Assembly (NCBI GenBank): GCA_930367205.1
Contig: OV884012.1
Coordinates: 49,187,239-49,251,238, forward strand
DNA length: 64,000 bases
Source: Acanthosoma haemorrhoidale
Lineage: Eukaryota > Arthropoda > Insecta > Hemiptera > Acanthosomatidae
Reading direction: 5' to 3'
Of the stretch, positions 36,511 through 46,378 are shown piece after piece. Numbering within the stretch: position 1 is the stretch's first letter; the number at the start of each line of letters is the position of its first letter. Under the pieces are notes generated by a model. The model did no database searches. It saw only the letters and a program-made list of their open reading frames with translations, and was not told the DNA's origin. The translations under genes were made by a program, and so were the position numbers.

Positions 36511-36535
36511 AAAAAAAAAATATATATATATATAT
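36511..36535 (+). repeat. Poly-A and (TA)n tail of LINE copy
   Basis: An A run to 36,520 followed by alternating TA to 36,535. It is directly abutted by the right target-site duplication, whose first bases overlap the TA tract. Confidence 0.85.
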
Positions 36536-36541
36536 GACACC
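36532..36541. repeat. Target-site duplication, right copy
   Basis: Exact copy of 34,633-34,642. The first bases could be counted in the (TA)n tail, so the securely duplicated core is TGACACC plus an AT-rich start. Confidence 0.75.
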
Positions 36542-37200
36542 AACAACGACTTAGGACTGACTACTAATTCGTCTAAATAAAATTCATCTATGTTGGTTGC
36601 GATGATGTGCTATTGATCCCTCTATTATTAATAATTATAAACCAAACAAAAAAACCCCACTGAAGAATTGGTAATTGAACCCAGGACCAGGTTTCAAAAC
36701 AAAAAAACAGCTACCAATCCAATTTATTTTTCACTAGTGATTTGGCAAGAAAAGATATATAAAATTCCATTTATTCTGCGGATTAAGCACAAAGCGAGAT
36801 GAGATTTATTTTTTATAAAAATGAAAATATCGCTAAAAAAAGGAGGTCTATGTAGTTGAAATAATTGTTAATATTGGTAACATTAAATTAGTTTTACGAA
36901 TAACTATTTCTATCCAACTTTTTTAACAACCTAGTACAATTTCATTTAACAATTAAATCAAAAAAATAAATATGTTTTGATATAAATTGTAGAATTCACG
37001 AAATACCTTTTATTTAGGAAAGCATTTGGTGAGAAAATAAAAAAAAAACGCCAATCTGCTCTTTCCTACTCTTATTGCTTGAAGAAACTAATTGCTGTTC
37101 GTAAGTAATCAGGCCACAGATATTATCAGCATTAATTGTGTTTCATACTACTAGAGAATGTTTTTTTTAATAGTCTTAGGGTTAGGTCCGTTCTATGATT
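36542..37200. other. Unassigned; one B-box-like block
   Basis: On the minus strand, CCTGGGTTCAATTACC (about 36,670-36,686) resembles a polymerase III B box. No full SINE could be outlined. The rest is AT-rich with no gene. Confidence 0.35.
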
Positions 37201-37218
37201 CGGTGACAAGTGGTACTA

Positions 37219-37233
37219 CCCCCCCCCCCCCCC
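37219..37233. repeat. Homopolymer C15
   Basis: Fifteen consecutive C bases. This is a likely site of length variation or assembly error. Confidence 0.9.
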
Positions 37234-37599
37234 TAATATATTCCTGTGAACTTAAAACACTAGGGAAAAGGGAACACTAAGGAAGTAGATTCTGTCTTCA
37301 GAGGCGTTGAAGTTATATTATGAAATCATAACATATAAGAAATTGAAATTTTGTCGGACAAGACCTAAATAAAACTTTGTATTTTTTGCCTTTTTAATAC
37401 GCTGAATGTGATTACCTACCCTTGTTTATAAGGGCCCATTAATTATACTCTTGATACAAAAGCAGTTTGGTGGAAATATTCTGGCCCAATTTTAATTACG
37501 ATTTTTCTCGATCTACTTTCGTGGACATAAATCTCATAGGTAATATGTAAAAGGGGTAAATATATGTAATAATAAACCTATAATGGAAGGGGGGTAGCC

Positions 37600-37670
37600 C
37601 CCAGTGGTGCTCGCCACAATATGAAGAACCCTTGGTTGCGGCACGGGTATAATAAGGTTGGACACCCTTG
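37600..37670 (-). mobile_element. Possible hAT-type terminal sequence
   Basis: On the minus strand this begins CAAGGGTGTCCAACC at 37,670 and continues into a GC-rich run. Many hAT elements start CAGGGGTG(T/G)CCAACC followed by a C+G-rich stretch. No partner terminus or 8-bp duplication was found, so this is at best a solo end. Confidence 0.25.
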
Positions 37671-37679
37671 CTAAAGCCA

Positions 37680-39380
37680 CCACTTTATAGCAGTGTCCTC
37701 TACTTGCATAGTTTGTGATATTTAGAATTGGCACTATTGCGTACAGATTTTAAAGTATATTTCCAGCTCGTCACTTTCAGGACCACTTATTGCAGATCTA
37801 TAATGGCGTAAACACCAAACTAATCAGGTAGTTCAATACCTATTTCGTACTAACCGTGAATATATATATTTTAATTTAGCTAATTGTCCTGGTAGAGAAT
37901 TAACTTTTTAAGACTGTCTTTACACAACATAGGAAATGTTCAAAACGATTGAATATCCAAAACTCTGAACTCATTTGAGAGGGTTCATGGAGCGAATATT
38001 TTGTTGTGGTTGATGTAATGCAATGTTATTTCTTTCATCGTAATGAAATTGTGTTCATTGAGATGTTTACTTAATGAAAAGGTGTAGGTTTTACTTGAGA
38101 AAAAAATAATGTGTTTTGTATTAAAAAACAAACAAATAATAATAAGTTAAACTTCCCACCGATAAGAGTTCAATGGATCCTCTTTTTTCCTAACTCGTTG
38201 AACAAATTTTTCCCATCTACACGGTAGTACATTGAATAATGGAACATAATTTCCTCACCTACGTTCAAAAGTTTACATAGGCCTAACGAATACACATAAG
38301 AACAGTGTTTCATTGTCACATTAAAACTAACTGCAGCGTCAACATTGACAGGAAAGTAATTGAACGGTTTAGAGAAAATTGGTATCCCAACCATGGCACG
38401 GACCCAGCCTGAGTTAGGTTCCCCTTCCGGTCCTCTTGTTTAGTGTTTACCCACGTTAAGTCTAGCATTTTAAAACTACTCCTTTTTCCTGGAGCAAAGT
38501 GATAAGGGTGAGAATGCTTTTTTTTAACACAATGCTGGGGATGTTTGCTATTTTAAACCCCTTTTTATCTGACTGTTGAAGCAACCCCTCCTCCTGGCAG
38601 AAGTTTGTTTATTATTTTTGAACAACCTTACACCTACAATCCCACGGTTACATTTCATAATTAAAAATTATGATTAAGTTACCTACTTTATGTAGTCTGT
38701 CGCAGAGCTAAATTAATTCAAAATATTCGACAATACGATCAACACATGCTTTAATGTTCTAAGGGATGTAAATACTATAGGTAGGAACTCAAGAAAAGAT
38801 TTAATTCTAAAATATATATCTAAAAACCGTTTATTTTTTTTAAACCAAAATTTGAAATGTTTATGAAAATGGAAATAAACAATACTGAGGTAAAGCCCCC
38901 TTCAAAACGGGATAGTAAATAAAGTCCTCTTCATGGATCACTAATGCTGTTTAACTTCGTAGCTACTGTACTGTACTGTTTGAGTGTAAGAAGAAAAATT
39001 ACCCTAGTGAACACTTGTATACTTATTATACAATGTAACATCAGGGATACTATAATCCATTATGGTAGGCGTTAAAAAATATAAGGTAATAATTTTGTGT
39101 TATTTTAATAACATTGCAACATTTTTCACACCAATTGTGAGCTTATTAAGTTTCGCCAATAATGTATGAATGAGATCATTGACAAAGCAGATTATTGTTA
39201 ATAGCTAAAAAATGTTAAATTTTACATCTTCACTTTGGTTTTTCTTGTCCTGTTAATTGTTGGCAGTTGAATTGAGTATACTACACTAGATACAGTACTA
39301 CATTAGATATCTTGCCTGCTGCTTACCTGGCATCTTCAGACAAAAACTAGGCCTCTGAAATCTGGCGAAGAAGCAAAAGC
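37680..39380. other. Unassigned AT-rich stretch
   Basis: No recognisable gene. A minus-strand frame of 74 codons (38,170-38,394) is unrecognised. Confidence 0.45.
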
Positions 39381-39389
39381 TAAGCCAGA

Positions 39390-40110
39390 GCCTTATCTAA
39401 AAGTTACAAGAAAAGCCTAAGTTGTCCAGTAAGTCTGAAGATAAGCTGACCAAGGGTGTGATGGGACCGGCCACAACTGTTTGATGTAATCGTGAGCGAG
39501 CAGTGATTCGGTCCCTCCCAAACCGGCCGGCCTCCCTTGTTTTCTTTCTTCCTGCAGTTGTTTTTTTTTTTGTACTTGTGTGTGTGTGTGTAGGTTTTAT
39601 CTTTACAGCGGGAAATAAAGATAAGCGTGCGGTGGCCATGATATAGAAGAGAGGAGGGCTAACAGAAAGCGACTAACGACCGCGGAAGTCGGCTATCTGT
39701 CCCCGCGGGCAGACACTTGTTCAAACTTCTAGCGGAAACCCTTGGGAAGCGGTAAATCTCCGACCTCCGAAGGAAAACAATGGCTCCCTCGAATATATCA
39801 GGGTCGGGACCCCACACACACACCTCTCTGTAAGCTGGATGCATAATGTTCGATTCGGGGATAATCGTTTATAATTTTTATTCCCCGAATCCCACAGAAC
39901 TCCCAGGAATTTATGTCCTTGGAGTCGCAGGTTGATTTACTACCGCGCAGGGCTCGAAAAAGAAGAAGGCTCTCAAAGACCATTTTCGGTCCCACATAGC
40001 ATAACTGTTCCCTTGGAGAAAAAAAACAAAACGGAATACGCTAATTTTTGTTTTCTTGAATACTTCCTTCTGTAGCATTGAGTAAATAATTTCACTCAAA
40101 ATATTTTTTC
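39390..40110. other. GC- and CpG-richer island, no gene recognised
   Basis: G+C and CpG rise clearly at 39,440-39,540 and 39,650-39,800, with CCGCGG, CCGGCCGG and CCCCGCGGGC. Four minus-strand frames overlap here but carry no recognisable domain; one is mostly low-complexity and basic. An exon of a host gene, a promoter or a mobile-element end are all possible. Confidence 0.3.
39577..39591. repeat. (TG)n microsatellite
   Basis: Fifteen bases of alternating T and G, following a poly-T run. Confidence 0.9.
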
Positions 40111-40251
40111 AAAAGTGTTTCTTTTTTCTTACATATAAATAAGTAGATATTTTCTTTTAAGCATTAATGTTATATTAGTTTTAGTTTAGAGGCACTCTGG
40201 TGTCTGACAGATATATGTAATGAGGTAATGTAACATAAAATGAAATAAATA

Positions 40252-40254
<3 letters not shown>

Positions 40255-40295
<41 letters not shown>
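40255..40295. repeat. (TC)n microsatellite
   Basis: About 40 bases of alternating T and C with one interruption near 40,289-40,291. Confidence 0.95.
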
Positions 40296-40299
40296 AAAA

Positions 40300-43060
40300 A
40301 CGTTTTTCATTTTTATTTTATTAATTTAGTTGTTATGTATAACACGTTAGAACCACCATTTTGGTTTACATTACTTTCCCAATAATTCACGATTCCCAGG
40401 AACCTCACCTGGTGAATATTAATAATTGTCGAGGTTTCTCAAAAGCAAGATTACTGATAATCAATGGTGAAAAAATGAAAATTTGTAGCTCAGGGGATTT
40501 GATTAAAAACCTGTACAAGTGTAAGATCAAAGAATAAACAGTAATATTTGTATGTAGGAATGCATTAATGGGCAAATGCTGAATTGAAAGAAATTAAATG
40601 AAAACCAAGACAGGAAAAGCTCATTTTTTTAATAAGGGTTTGATAACGACCGAGATCTATTACTTTGTAAGGGATTTTAAACTGGATTCACTGGTGCCTT
40701 CTTACGCTAACTAAGCCAACAGTAGAAAATGTCATTAGAATAAACGGTAAATTTAACATTAAATTAGGAATACAAGACGTTTAGAAAAAGTAGCGTTGAG
40801 AAAAAAAATAATTACGAACAAATGAGGAAACAAATATGCATAGCTATTTTTCGAATAATGGCGATTATTTTTAGGGACCAGGAGTATATCACGAATGAAA
40901 GGGATGAGAATTATCGAGATTGATTTGAATAATATTTGTATAACATTGTCTTGAATTGGCTTATGTTTCTTAATGGGGCCTATGTATGTGTATATGTCTT
41001 AAAAGAACCTCAATGTCCTAGCACCCCTTAATGGAGTTCTTCAATCTCTTTTATTTGATAGTATCTTAGAGGTTCCTCAGAATCAGGAGACAGCCAAAGG
41101 ATAGACAACAGGTTTATTCTTAACAGATATCTGTGGTCAGATGATCACACCAAATTATTAGTCTGGCTGAAGTCTCGTTTTCTACAGTTCTCTTCCGGTT
41201 AGACTTTGTCTTTTCCTATCCACATAATAATAACTATTATCAACCAACATCATATAACATTGAAACAAGAAACATTAATGATTAGAGAGTAGGGAATGAT
41301 ATCTGCTGACAATTGCTACTGATAAAATAAATATGTATATACAAAGGGAACAGAGCGTAAAAGTTACCTAAAACGTATTTTATAAATATGAAATGAATAA
41401 AACTTATGAAAAAAAAAAAGAATAATAATGGGGAATATCGAATTAGTAGTTTAGAGGGAGTACAATAATGTTAAAGTTTGTATTTAAAGATTGGGAGAGT
41501 TGATGAACGACGTATGTTAAAGAGAAGGTTTGTGAGATGGGATATACAGGTTGGGCAGGTGGGATTGTTGATAATTGTTTGAGATTTGATACCTGATTTA
41601 AATTTGAGGAAAATATAAAGGAAAGAAGGTAAACATGGTACAGATGAGGAAAGGACTAAGGTAGTATTATTGACAACCTGAAGGGTACAACCATCCCAAC
41701 TCGGAGTAATGGTACGAAATGTGACAATCTCTGGGATCCCAAGCATTTCATCAGTCGCCTCAAGCAACCAGCTACTGCACAGTCTGGCTCCTATTTATAT
41801 TCGCGTAATCCAGCAGAATGTTTTGTCAGTGCGCATGCTTATTACAAACTTTTTTCTTTAACATCTGATGGAGAATTAATTACGATTGCACCGTACTTAC
41901 AAGGGATCCGCGTTGGAAATATCAATTCAACCTCTTGGACTGGTTGAATGTAAACACATATGTGCGGAAACCCCTTATAAAAAAATTGCATGGACTTATA
42001 CTGTCATTATTGATTAATAATTGTAAACACTTAAGAGCTCGCAAATCAATCTGATGATACATCTGAGGCTACTCTTCGCATATTTCGGGTATCTGATCGA
42101 ACCCGTTTAGAATCAGCGAACCCTTCTTTCGATTTTAAAAGCAAGCTGCAATGAACTGTTAGATCTGGGCTTCGATAAAAGTGCTGCTACCTGAGGCCAC
42201 TGCAATCATCTTAACAATATAGAATTAAACACAAGACTACTTCCTGGAAACTAACAGTTAACTCCTCATGTAAATATTACTTATGCGCAGAATTCATCTG
42301 AGATTTTTTAAGTGAATTCAATTCGGGGAGCATTGTATTCAAGCAATTTCTTTGTAGATAAAATATTTTTATTTTTCGTACTAGCTAAGAAGGAATTTAA
42401 AGTTCTGACGTTTTACTTTTGGTTAAGACCACATAGAAAATGGCAAAGTTAAAAAAATGTCAATGAATTTATAAAAAAATGTTTTAGGTCAACCATAGAA
42501 ATCATGTACAAGTTCTGTAGTACAGTTGATTTATTTATTTAAATTTGCTGAAAAGGCTTTTTTGATGACTGAGATGGACAAATAACAAAATTACTTGACC
42601 TCATACTATAATAAATATCACTTGACGAAATGCTTAAGTTTTAACTTTTATTGCAAGTAGTTAGGGTATGCGAAGTTATGGTTCACATAAACGTTATGGA
42701 GCCCTGGAATGACAGAAGGAAGGCGAGCTCGGACAGTCTTTAATCCTCTACTTAACCTTTCCTAGGGCGTAGGTGTTAATGCCGCCATTTAAGTCACCGC
42801 AAATTATCTAACTCGGCCGACTTTTGAGTGGGATTAGACCCATATATATATAACCGCGGGATTTCAATAGTCTCCTAATCCCTGCCCAGTTGGTTTTGGA
42901 AAGTAGCTGCCAGGATACCGTATAAAATATTGCATCGGGCTTTTATGGTTGTCAAAATGTATTCAAAATAAAAGAACAGCGGATAAAATATTCAACTGTC
43001 TATGCCAAAACGAGAAATTTTTGAATCGTATTTAGAGAGTCATATGTGGTTATTACCTAG
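40300..43060. other. Unassigned; one longer unrecognised minus-strand frame
   Basis: A 98-codon minus-strand frame at 41,471-41,767 has no recognisable domain. The downstream bases on that strand are pyrimidine-rich, reminiscent of LINE coding strands, but I could not match it to the family here. The rest is AT-rich with no features. Confidence 0.35.
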
Positions 43061-43064
43061 AGGA

Positions 43065-43262
43065 CTAGTAGCTGGGTACAGCTGGCTTAATACTTTTTAA
43101 CGTTTGACCATTTATTTTTCCATAAGTCTTGTCTACTCCTTTGACTGTGGGAGAATACGGTATTTGTGGCTTTAATATTCCTGCTATTCTTGTCACAGTA
43201 CCTGTTATTGTTGCTGTCTGCGCATTGAGGAAATATGGGGCAGTGCTAACCTTGTAGGACAT
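43065..43262 (-). CDS. Unrecognised 65-codon frame with protein-like composition
   Basis: The product is rich in T, P, K and I (TGTVTRIAGILKPQIPYSPT from about residue 20) and ends in a natural TAG. There is no domain I know. It has no upstream continuation in frame because stops occur just before the ATG. It might be a fragment of a gag-like or other mobile-element protein. It is listed only because its composition is more protein-like than the surrounding chance frames. Confidence 0.18.
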   Translation of the reverse strand: MSYKVSTAPYFLNAQTATITGTVTRIAGILKPQIPYSPTVKGVDKTYGKINGQTLKSIKPAVPSY

Positions 43263-43426
43263 GGGGACGTCCCTTCCCTAGCCTGTTCAGTTCTGTTCTA
43301 TTCCTGGAAACATGGGAATGTCCTAGTCCTTTGGGTACCAGGCTCTAAGTTCGTGACGAAAGTTTATTTTGATTGCGTGGACGTGCAACATAATGATGTT
43401 GATTTATTATTAATTTCTACTACAAG

Positions 43427-43567
43427 ATGGCGCCGAAAAGGCGAAGAATTGTTTTTAAGTTATTAATTATTCGTTTAATCTTTATCATTATTTTGCCCAA
43501 GGTGGTTTTCACAACGTTATGTGTTTTTAGCCAAAAATGTCAAGTAGTTTATTCGGTCAAGAATTAA
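43427..43567 (+). CDS. 46-codon frame at an AAGATGGCGCC start; unrecognised
   Basis: ATG GCG CCG opens a frame with a basic N-terminus (MAPKRRR) followed by a hydrophobic run of about 20 residues (LLIIRLIFIIILPKVVF) and TAA at 43,565-43,567. The start sits in ACAAGATGGCGCC, close to a YY1/Pleiohomeotic-type site and to a good translation-start context. It could be the first exon of a gene or of a mobile element, or a small membrane peptide. No supporting neighbour was found. Confidence 0.2.
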   Translation: MAPKRRRIVFKLLIIRLIFIIILPKVVFTTLCVFSQKCQVVYSVKN

Positions 43568-43569
43568 TT

Positions 43570-44577
43570 GAAATTTGAGAAACCTATGTTGACGGTCACA
43601 TTCACCCAGATGATGATATATGAATTATAGAATATATCGTAAAGAAAAAAAATAATTGACGTAAAACAATGTTACTCAGTAAACAAAAATGCTAAAATTA
43701 ATCTTTTAATTAATTATTTAAAAAAGTTAAGGCTACTGAACATTGGATAAAACCGGTTGATATATTATATTTGTTGCTTACCGATGTTGTATAATTACAA
43801 GTTGGACAATTTATCAATAATTTGCTTTCCTTGCCTTAAATGTAGAATTTGATACTTGGGAAGTAAAATCAGCTTTCCCAGGTAACATTCTTCCAAGTCT
43901 TAAATTTGTTAATGAATATTGGTTAAATAGAAAAAAATAGTAGTTATTCAATCCCAGGATAAACAAATTTCATTAACTAATAATTTTTTTTTTCGGAAAA
44001 CAATTACAGTATGCCTTAATTTCAAATGGCTAACAAAAATTTACATCCCTCAGAATAATATTTCTAATTTATTTTTGTTATTATTGTGGCTAGGAGGAAG
44101 AGGCGGTCCTTAAATGATTAAATTTTGTGCTTTGTGTACTAATAACAGTTAACAATTAACCAGATGTACATAGGTTGTTATGGGACACATTTGTGTCCGC
44201 CCAAATTACTAGGTCTTCTTGAGGTATAATAATATCTTAGCCATAAAGATATATGTTTAGCTATAAAGTCTATTCTACAGATCATAGCGGGAACAGCTGT
44301 GGTATCAGGTGTCGAGAAAGTGAGAATGTTTGTCCGCCCGGTGGCTACCCTTAGATCGTAGAGGGGCTCTATGCCGTAAACAAGCCATGAATCACTTTTA
44401 CTGCTGTATGGGGCCCATAACAGCGAGTCGTATCCGTCATTTTTCTAAATTATCCCCAATCCCTGTAACACTCCTTAAGTTACTCCTTGGGGACTCTAAA
44501 CGTACACAAATGTGGCATCTCCCATAGCATGCTCCGGTAAGCGATCTTTATTCACACTAAATAAAACACTGAGTGAG
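43570..44577. other. Unassigned
   Basis: AT-rich to 44,280, then a GC-richer patch (44,290-44,530) containing a 65-codon plus-strand frame without recognisable motif. Confidence 0.4.
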
Positions 44578-44682
44578 GAAACTTAGGTTTAGATTTTGTT
44601 GTTTGGTGTAAGTTAGTTTTAAGTCTGTGATTCATAAGATATGCCCCATCATTTTAAACATGTTTAGACTATGAATTGTTCC
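44578..44682 (+). repeat. Dispersed repeat, plus copy (partner 50,311-50,408)
   Basis: About 105 bp resembles the reverse complement of 50,311-50,408. The shared core is GTAAGTTAGTTTTAAGTCT, then ATGATT..ATAAG and TTTTAAACATGTTTAGAC. The two copies lie in opposite orientation on either side of the large LINE. Confidence 0.8.
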
Positions 44683-44878
44683 AATTTTACCAATACCACG
44701 TACAACTATCGCTCTCCAAATCAATACCGATAACTACCGTTATAGACCCTTTTTCGTCTTTGGGATTGTGTCAACTGGCAACTTAAGTGAGGTGGCCACG
44801 AGGGAGCCCTCAATAAGTGAGTAGATCGCTAGTACATTGGTGTGAAGTGTAAATAATAGTGACATCGGAGAGAGTAGT

Positions 44879-44889
44879 CGGCCATCTTG
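44879..44889 (-). promoter_or_regulatory. YY1/Pho-like site in the LINE 5' UTR
   Basis: CGGCCATCTTG on the plus strand is the reverse complement of CAAGATGGCCG. That matches the YY1 site near the start of the human L1 5' UTR and contains the GCCAT core bound by insect Pleiohomeotic. Jockey-type elements use internal promoters, so a site near the 5' end could help set transcription start. Binding is inferred only. Confidence 0.35.
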
Positions 44890-45057
44890 ACTGAGGCATC
44901 AGCCGTCGTTCACGATACATAGCCGTTCTGAGCCAGACCTGATAGGTGGCTCAGAGCCAAGACCGGTGACTCGCCACTGGAATCCCACCGGCGCTACGTA
45001 TTTTATTTATTTATTTATTTTTTTTTTTAACTAACAAAAATCTTAGCTAATGACAAA

Positions 45058-46378
45058 ATGAGATTTTATCAGCAGATAATATCACAAAATAAAAAGAAAA
45101 GATCGAGGTCCTTAGGTCCAACTCCACCAACGTCGCCAGTAAAGCGAAAACCCAGACGCTCAAATAGGAACATCCCTACAAACTCATCTGCTGCCAGCTC
45201 TATGGAAGATCTACCACCACTTGCCAGCACTTCAAAAGAAGAAACTGTAGCAGAATCTCCATTCTTCACACCGAATAGCTTCGAGAACTAGAACTAGAAA
45301 CTGAGAAATAGCCAACCTGACGACATGGAAGTTATTCAAACACCAACACAGCCCAAGCCGCCTGCTATATTCGTAAGGAATATTAGCAATTTCAAACTAT
45401 TATGCTCACAAATGAGCAAAGTTGTAGGTACCGGAAAATATACGTGCCTCAATCGCTCTCGGGATACAAAAATTTCCCCAGACACTCCGGATACTTATCG
45501 AGCGATCATTAAGTATTTGGAAGAAACCAATGCAGACTTCCATACATACCAGTTGAAACAAGAACGATCGCTTCGAGTAGTGATAAGAAATCTGCACCCG
45601 ACCACACCAGCTGATGAAATTGAAGACGAACTATCAGCTCTGGGGTTCAAAGTTCGGCAAATAACCGACGTTTTACGTGAGGACAGACAACAAAACGAAT
45701 CCACCAAAACGGCATTACCGTTATTTTTTGTAGATCTCGAGCGGACACCTGGCGTGGAGAAAATTTATGAATTAACAACCCTGTATTACACAAGAATACA
45801 GGTCGAAAAACCTTACCCCAATAGAGACATCGTCCAATGCCATAATTGCCAGGCATATGGGCACACAAAATCGTATTGCCACCACCCTCCTAGGTGTGTA
45901 AAATGTAGTGGGCAGCACAAAAGCGAAATCCCCTGCTGTATGCGTGCTCTGCCAGCAAGACCATCCGGCCAACTACAAGGGCTGTGAGGCCTATAGAATC
46001 GTCAAGTCCTGGAGCGAGCAACGTCGCCGGCCAGAAGAAGAGAGGCCAGTAACAGGTAGCTCAAGAAGCGCCCCCACCAGAAATTTGAGGCCTTCTGTCT
46101 CTTTTGCTGATGCCGTTCGGAACAGAGAGTAGTCACAGGCACTGCCCACTTCTCGTCCGCAAGTATCTCTTCCCCAGCATTCCGCTCATCCCGCCAACCA
46201 GCAAACCCAATCCCATCCTCAACCACACATCTCGCATATTCCTTCACCACCAAGCTCTTCAGACCTCACTAGCCTATTAACATCATTCCTTACAGAATTC
46301 AGAACCCTAATTACCCCTCTCATTTCCCTTCTTACAAATCTTGTCTCCTACCTTATCCCCGTTAAACAAAATCCATAA
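45058..46378 (+). pseudogene. LINE ORF1 (gag-like nucleic-acid-binding protein), broken
   Basis: Jockey ORF1 proteins coat the element RNA and guide it to the nucleus. The frame opens with a basic, Ser/Pro-rich N-terminus (KKKRSRSLGPTPPTSP). Then comes the PPAIFVRNISNF block, and the PRE_C2HC domain with LRVVIRNLHPTTPADEIEDE (about 45,570-45,630) and ALPLFFVDLE. Zinc-knuckle sequence follows: CHNCQAYGHTKSYC at about 45,837-45,880, RCVKC, then CVLCQQDHPANYKGC in another frame. A VSFADAVR motif and a hydrophobic C-terminus (LTSLLTSFLTEFRTLITPLI) end at TAA 46,376-46,378. Damage: TAG at 45,289-45,291 and 45,295-45,297, a frame change at about 45,921-45,935 that removes part of a knuckle, and TAG at 46,130-46,132. 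The ATG at 45,058 is the first suitable start. Confidence 0.85.

Larger units (their letters stand above)
34643..36531 (+). mobile_element. 5'-truncated Jockey-like LINE copy with internal inverted duplication
   Basis: Exact 10-bp flanking duplications and a poly-A plus (TA)n tail mark this as one target-primed insertion. It aligns with the large LINE from its thumb/palm-proximal reverse-transcriptase region (equivalent to about 47,590) to the 3' end. At the point equivalent to 47,811/47,812 a reverse-complement segment (34,865-35,102) interrupts the colinear order. After it, the normal order resumes at AACGACGCA. Further damage includes a deletion of about 55 bp near 35,817 (after GCAAGTCC), a short deletion near 35,735, and in-frame stops. 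The 3' UTR carries two 37-bp units and the TTACCTAATAAGGCAG subtype of the 3' block. It cannot encode a working enzyme. Confidence 0.9.

Noticed and set aside
44719..44725. ATCAATA as the 5' target-site duplication of the large LINE
   Set aside because: The 7-bp match to the 3' flank is not adjacent to the expected 3' terminus and is common in AT-rich DNA. It is used only as a tentative boundary.
45406..46253. Several long minus-strand frames across the LINE ORF1
   Set aside because: They are complements of the gag-like coding region and show no domain of their own.
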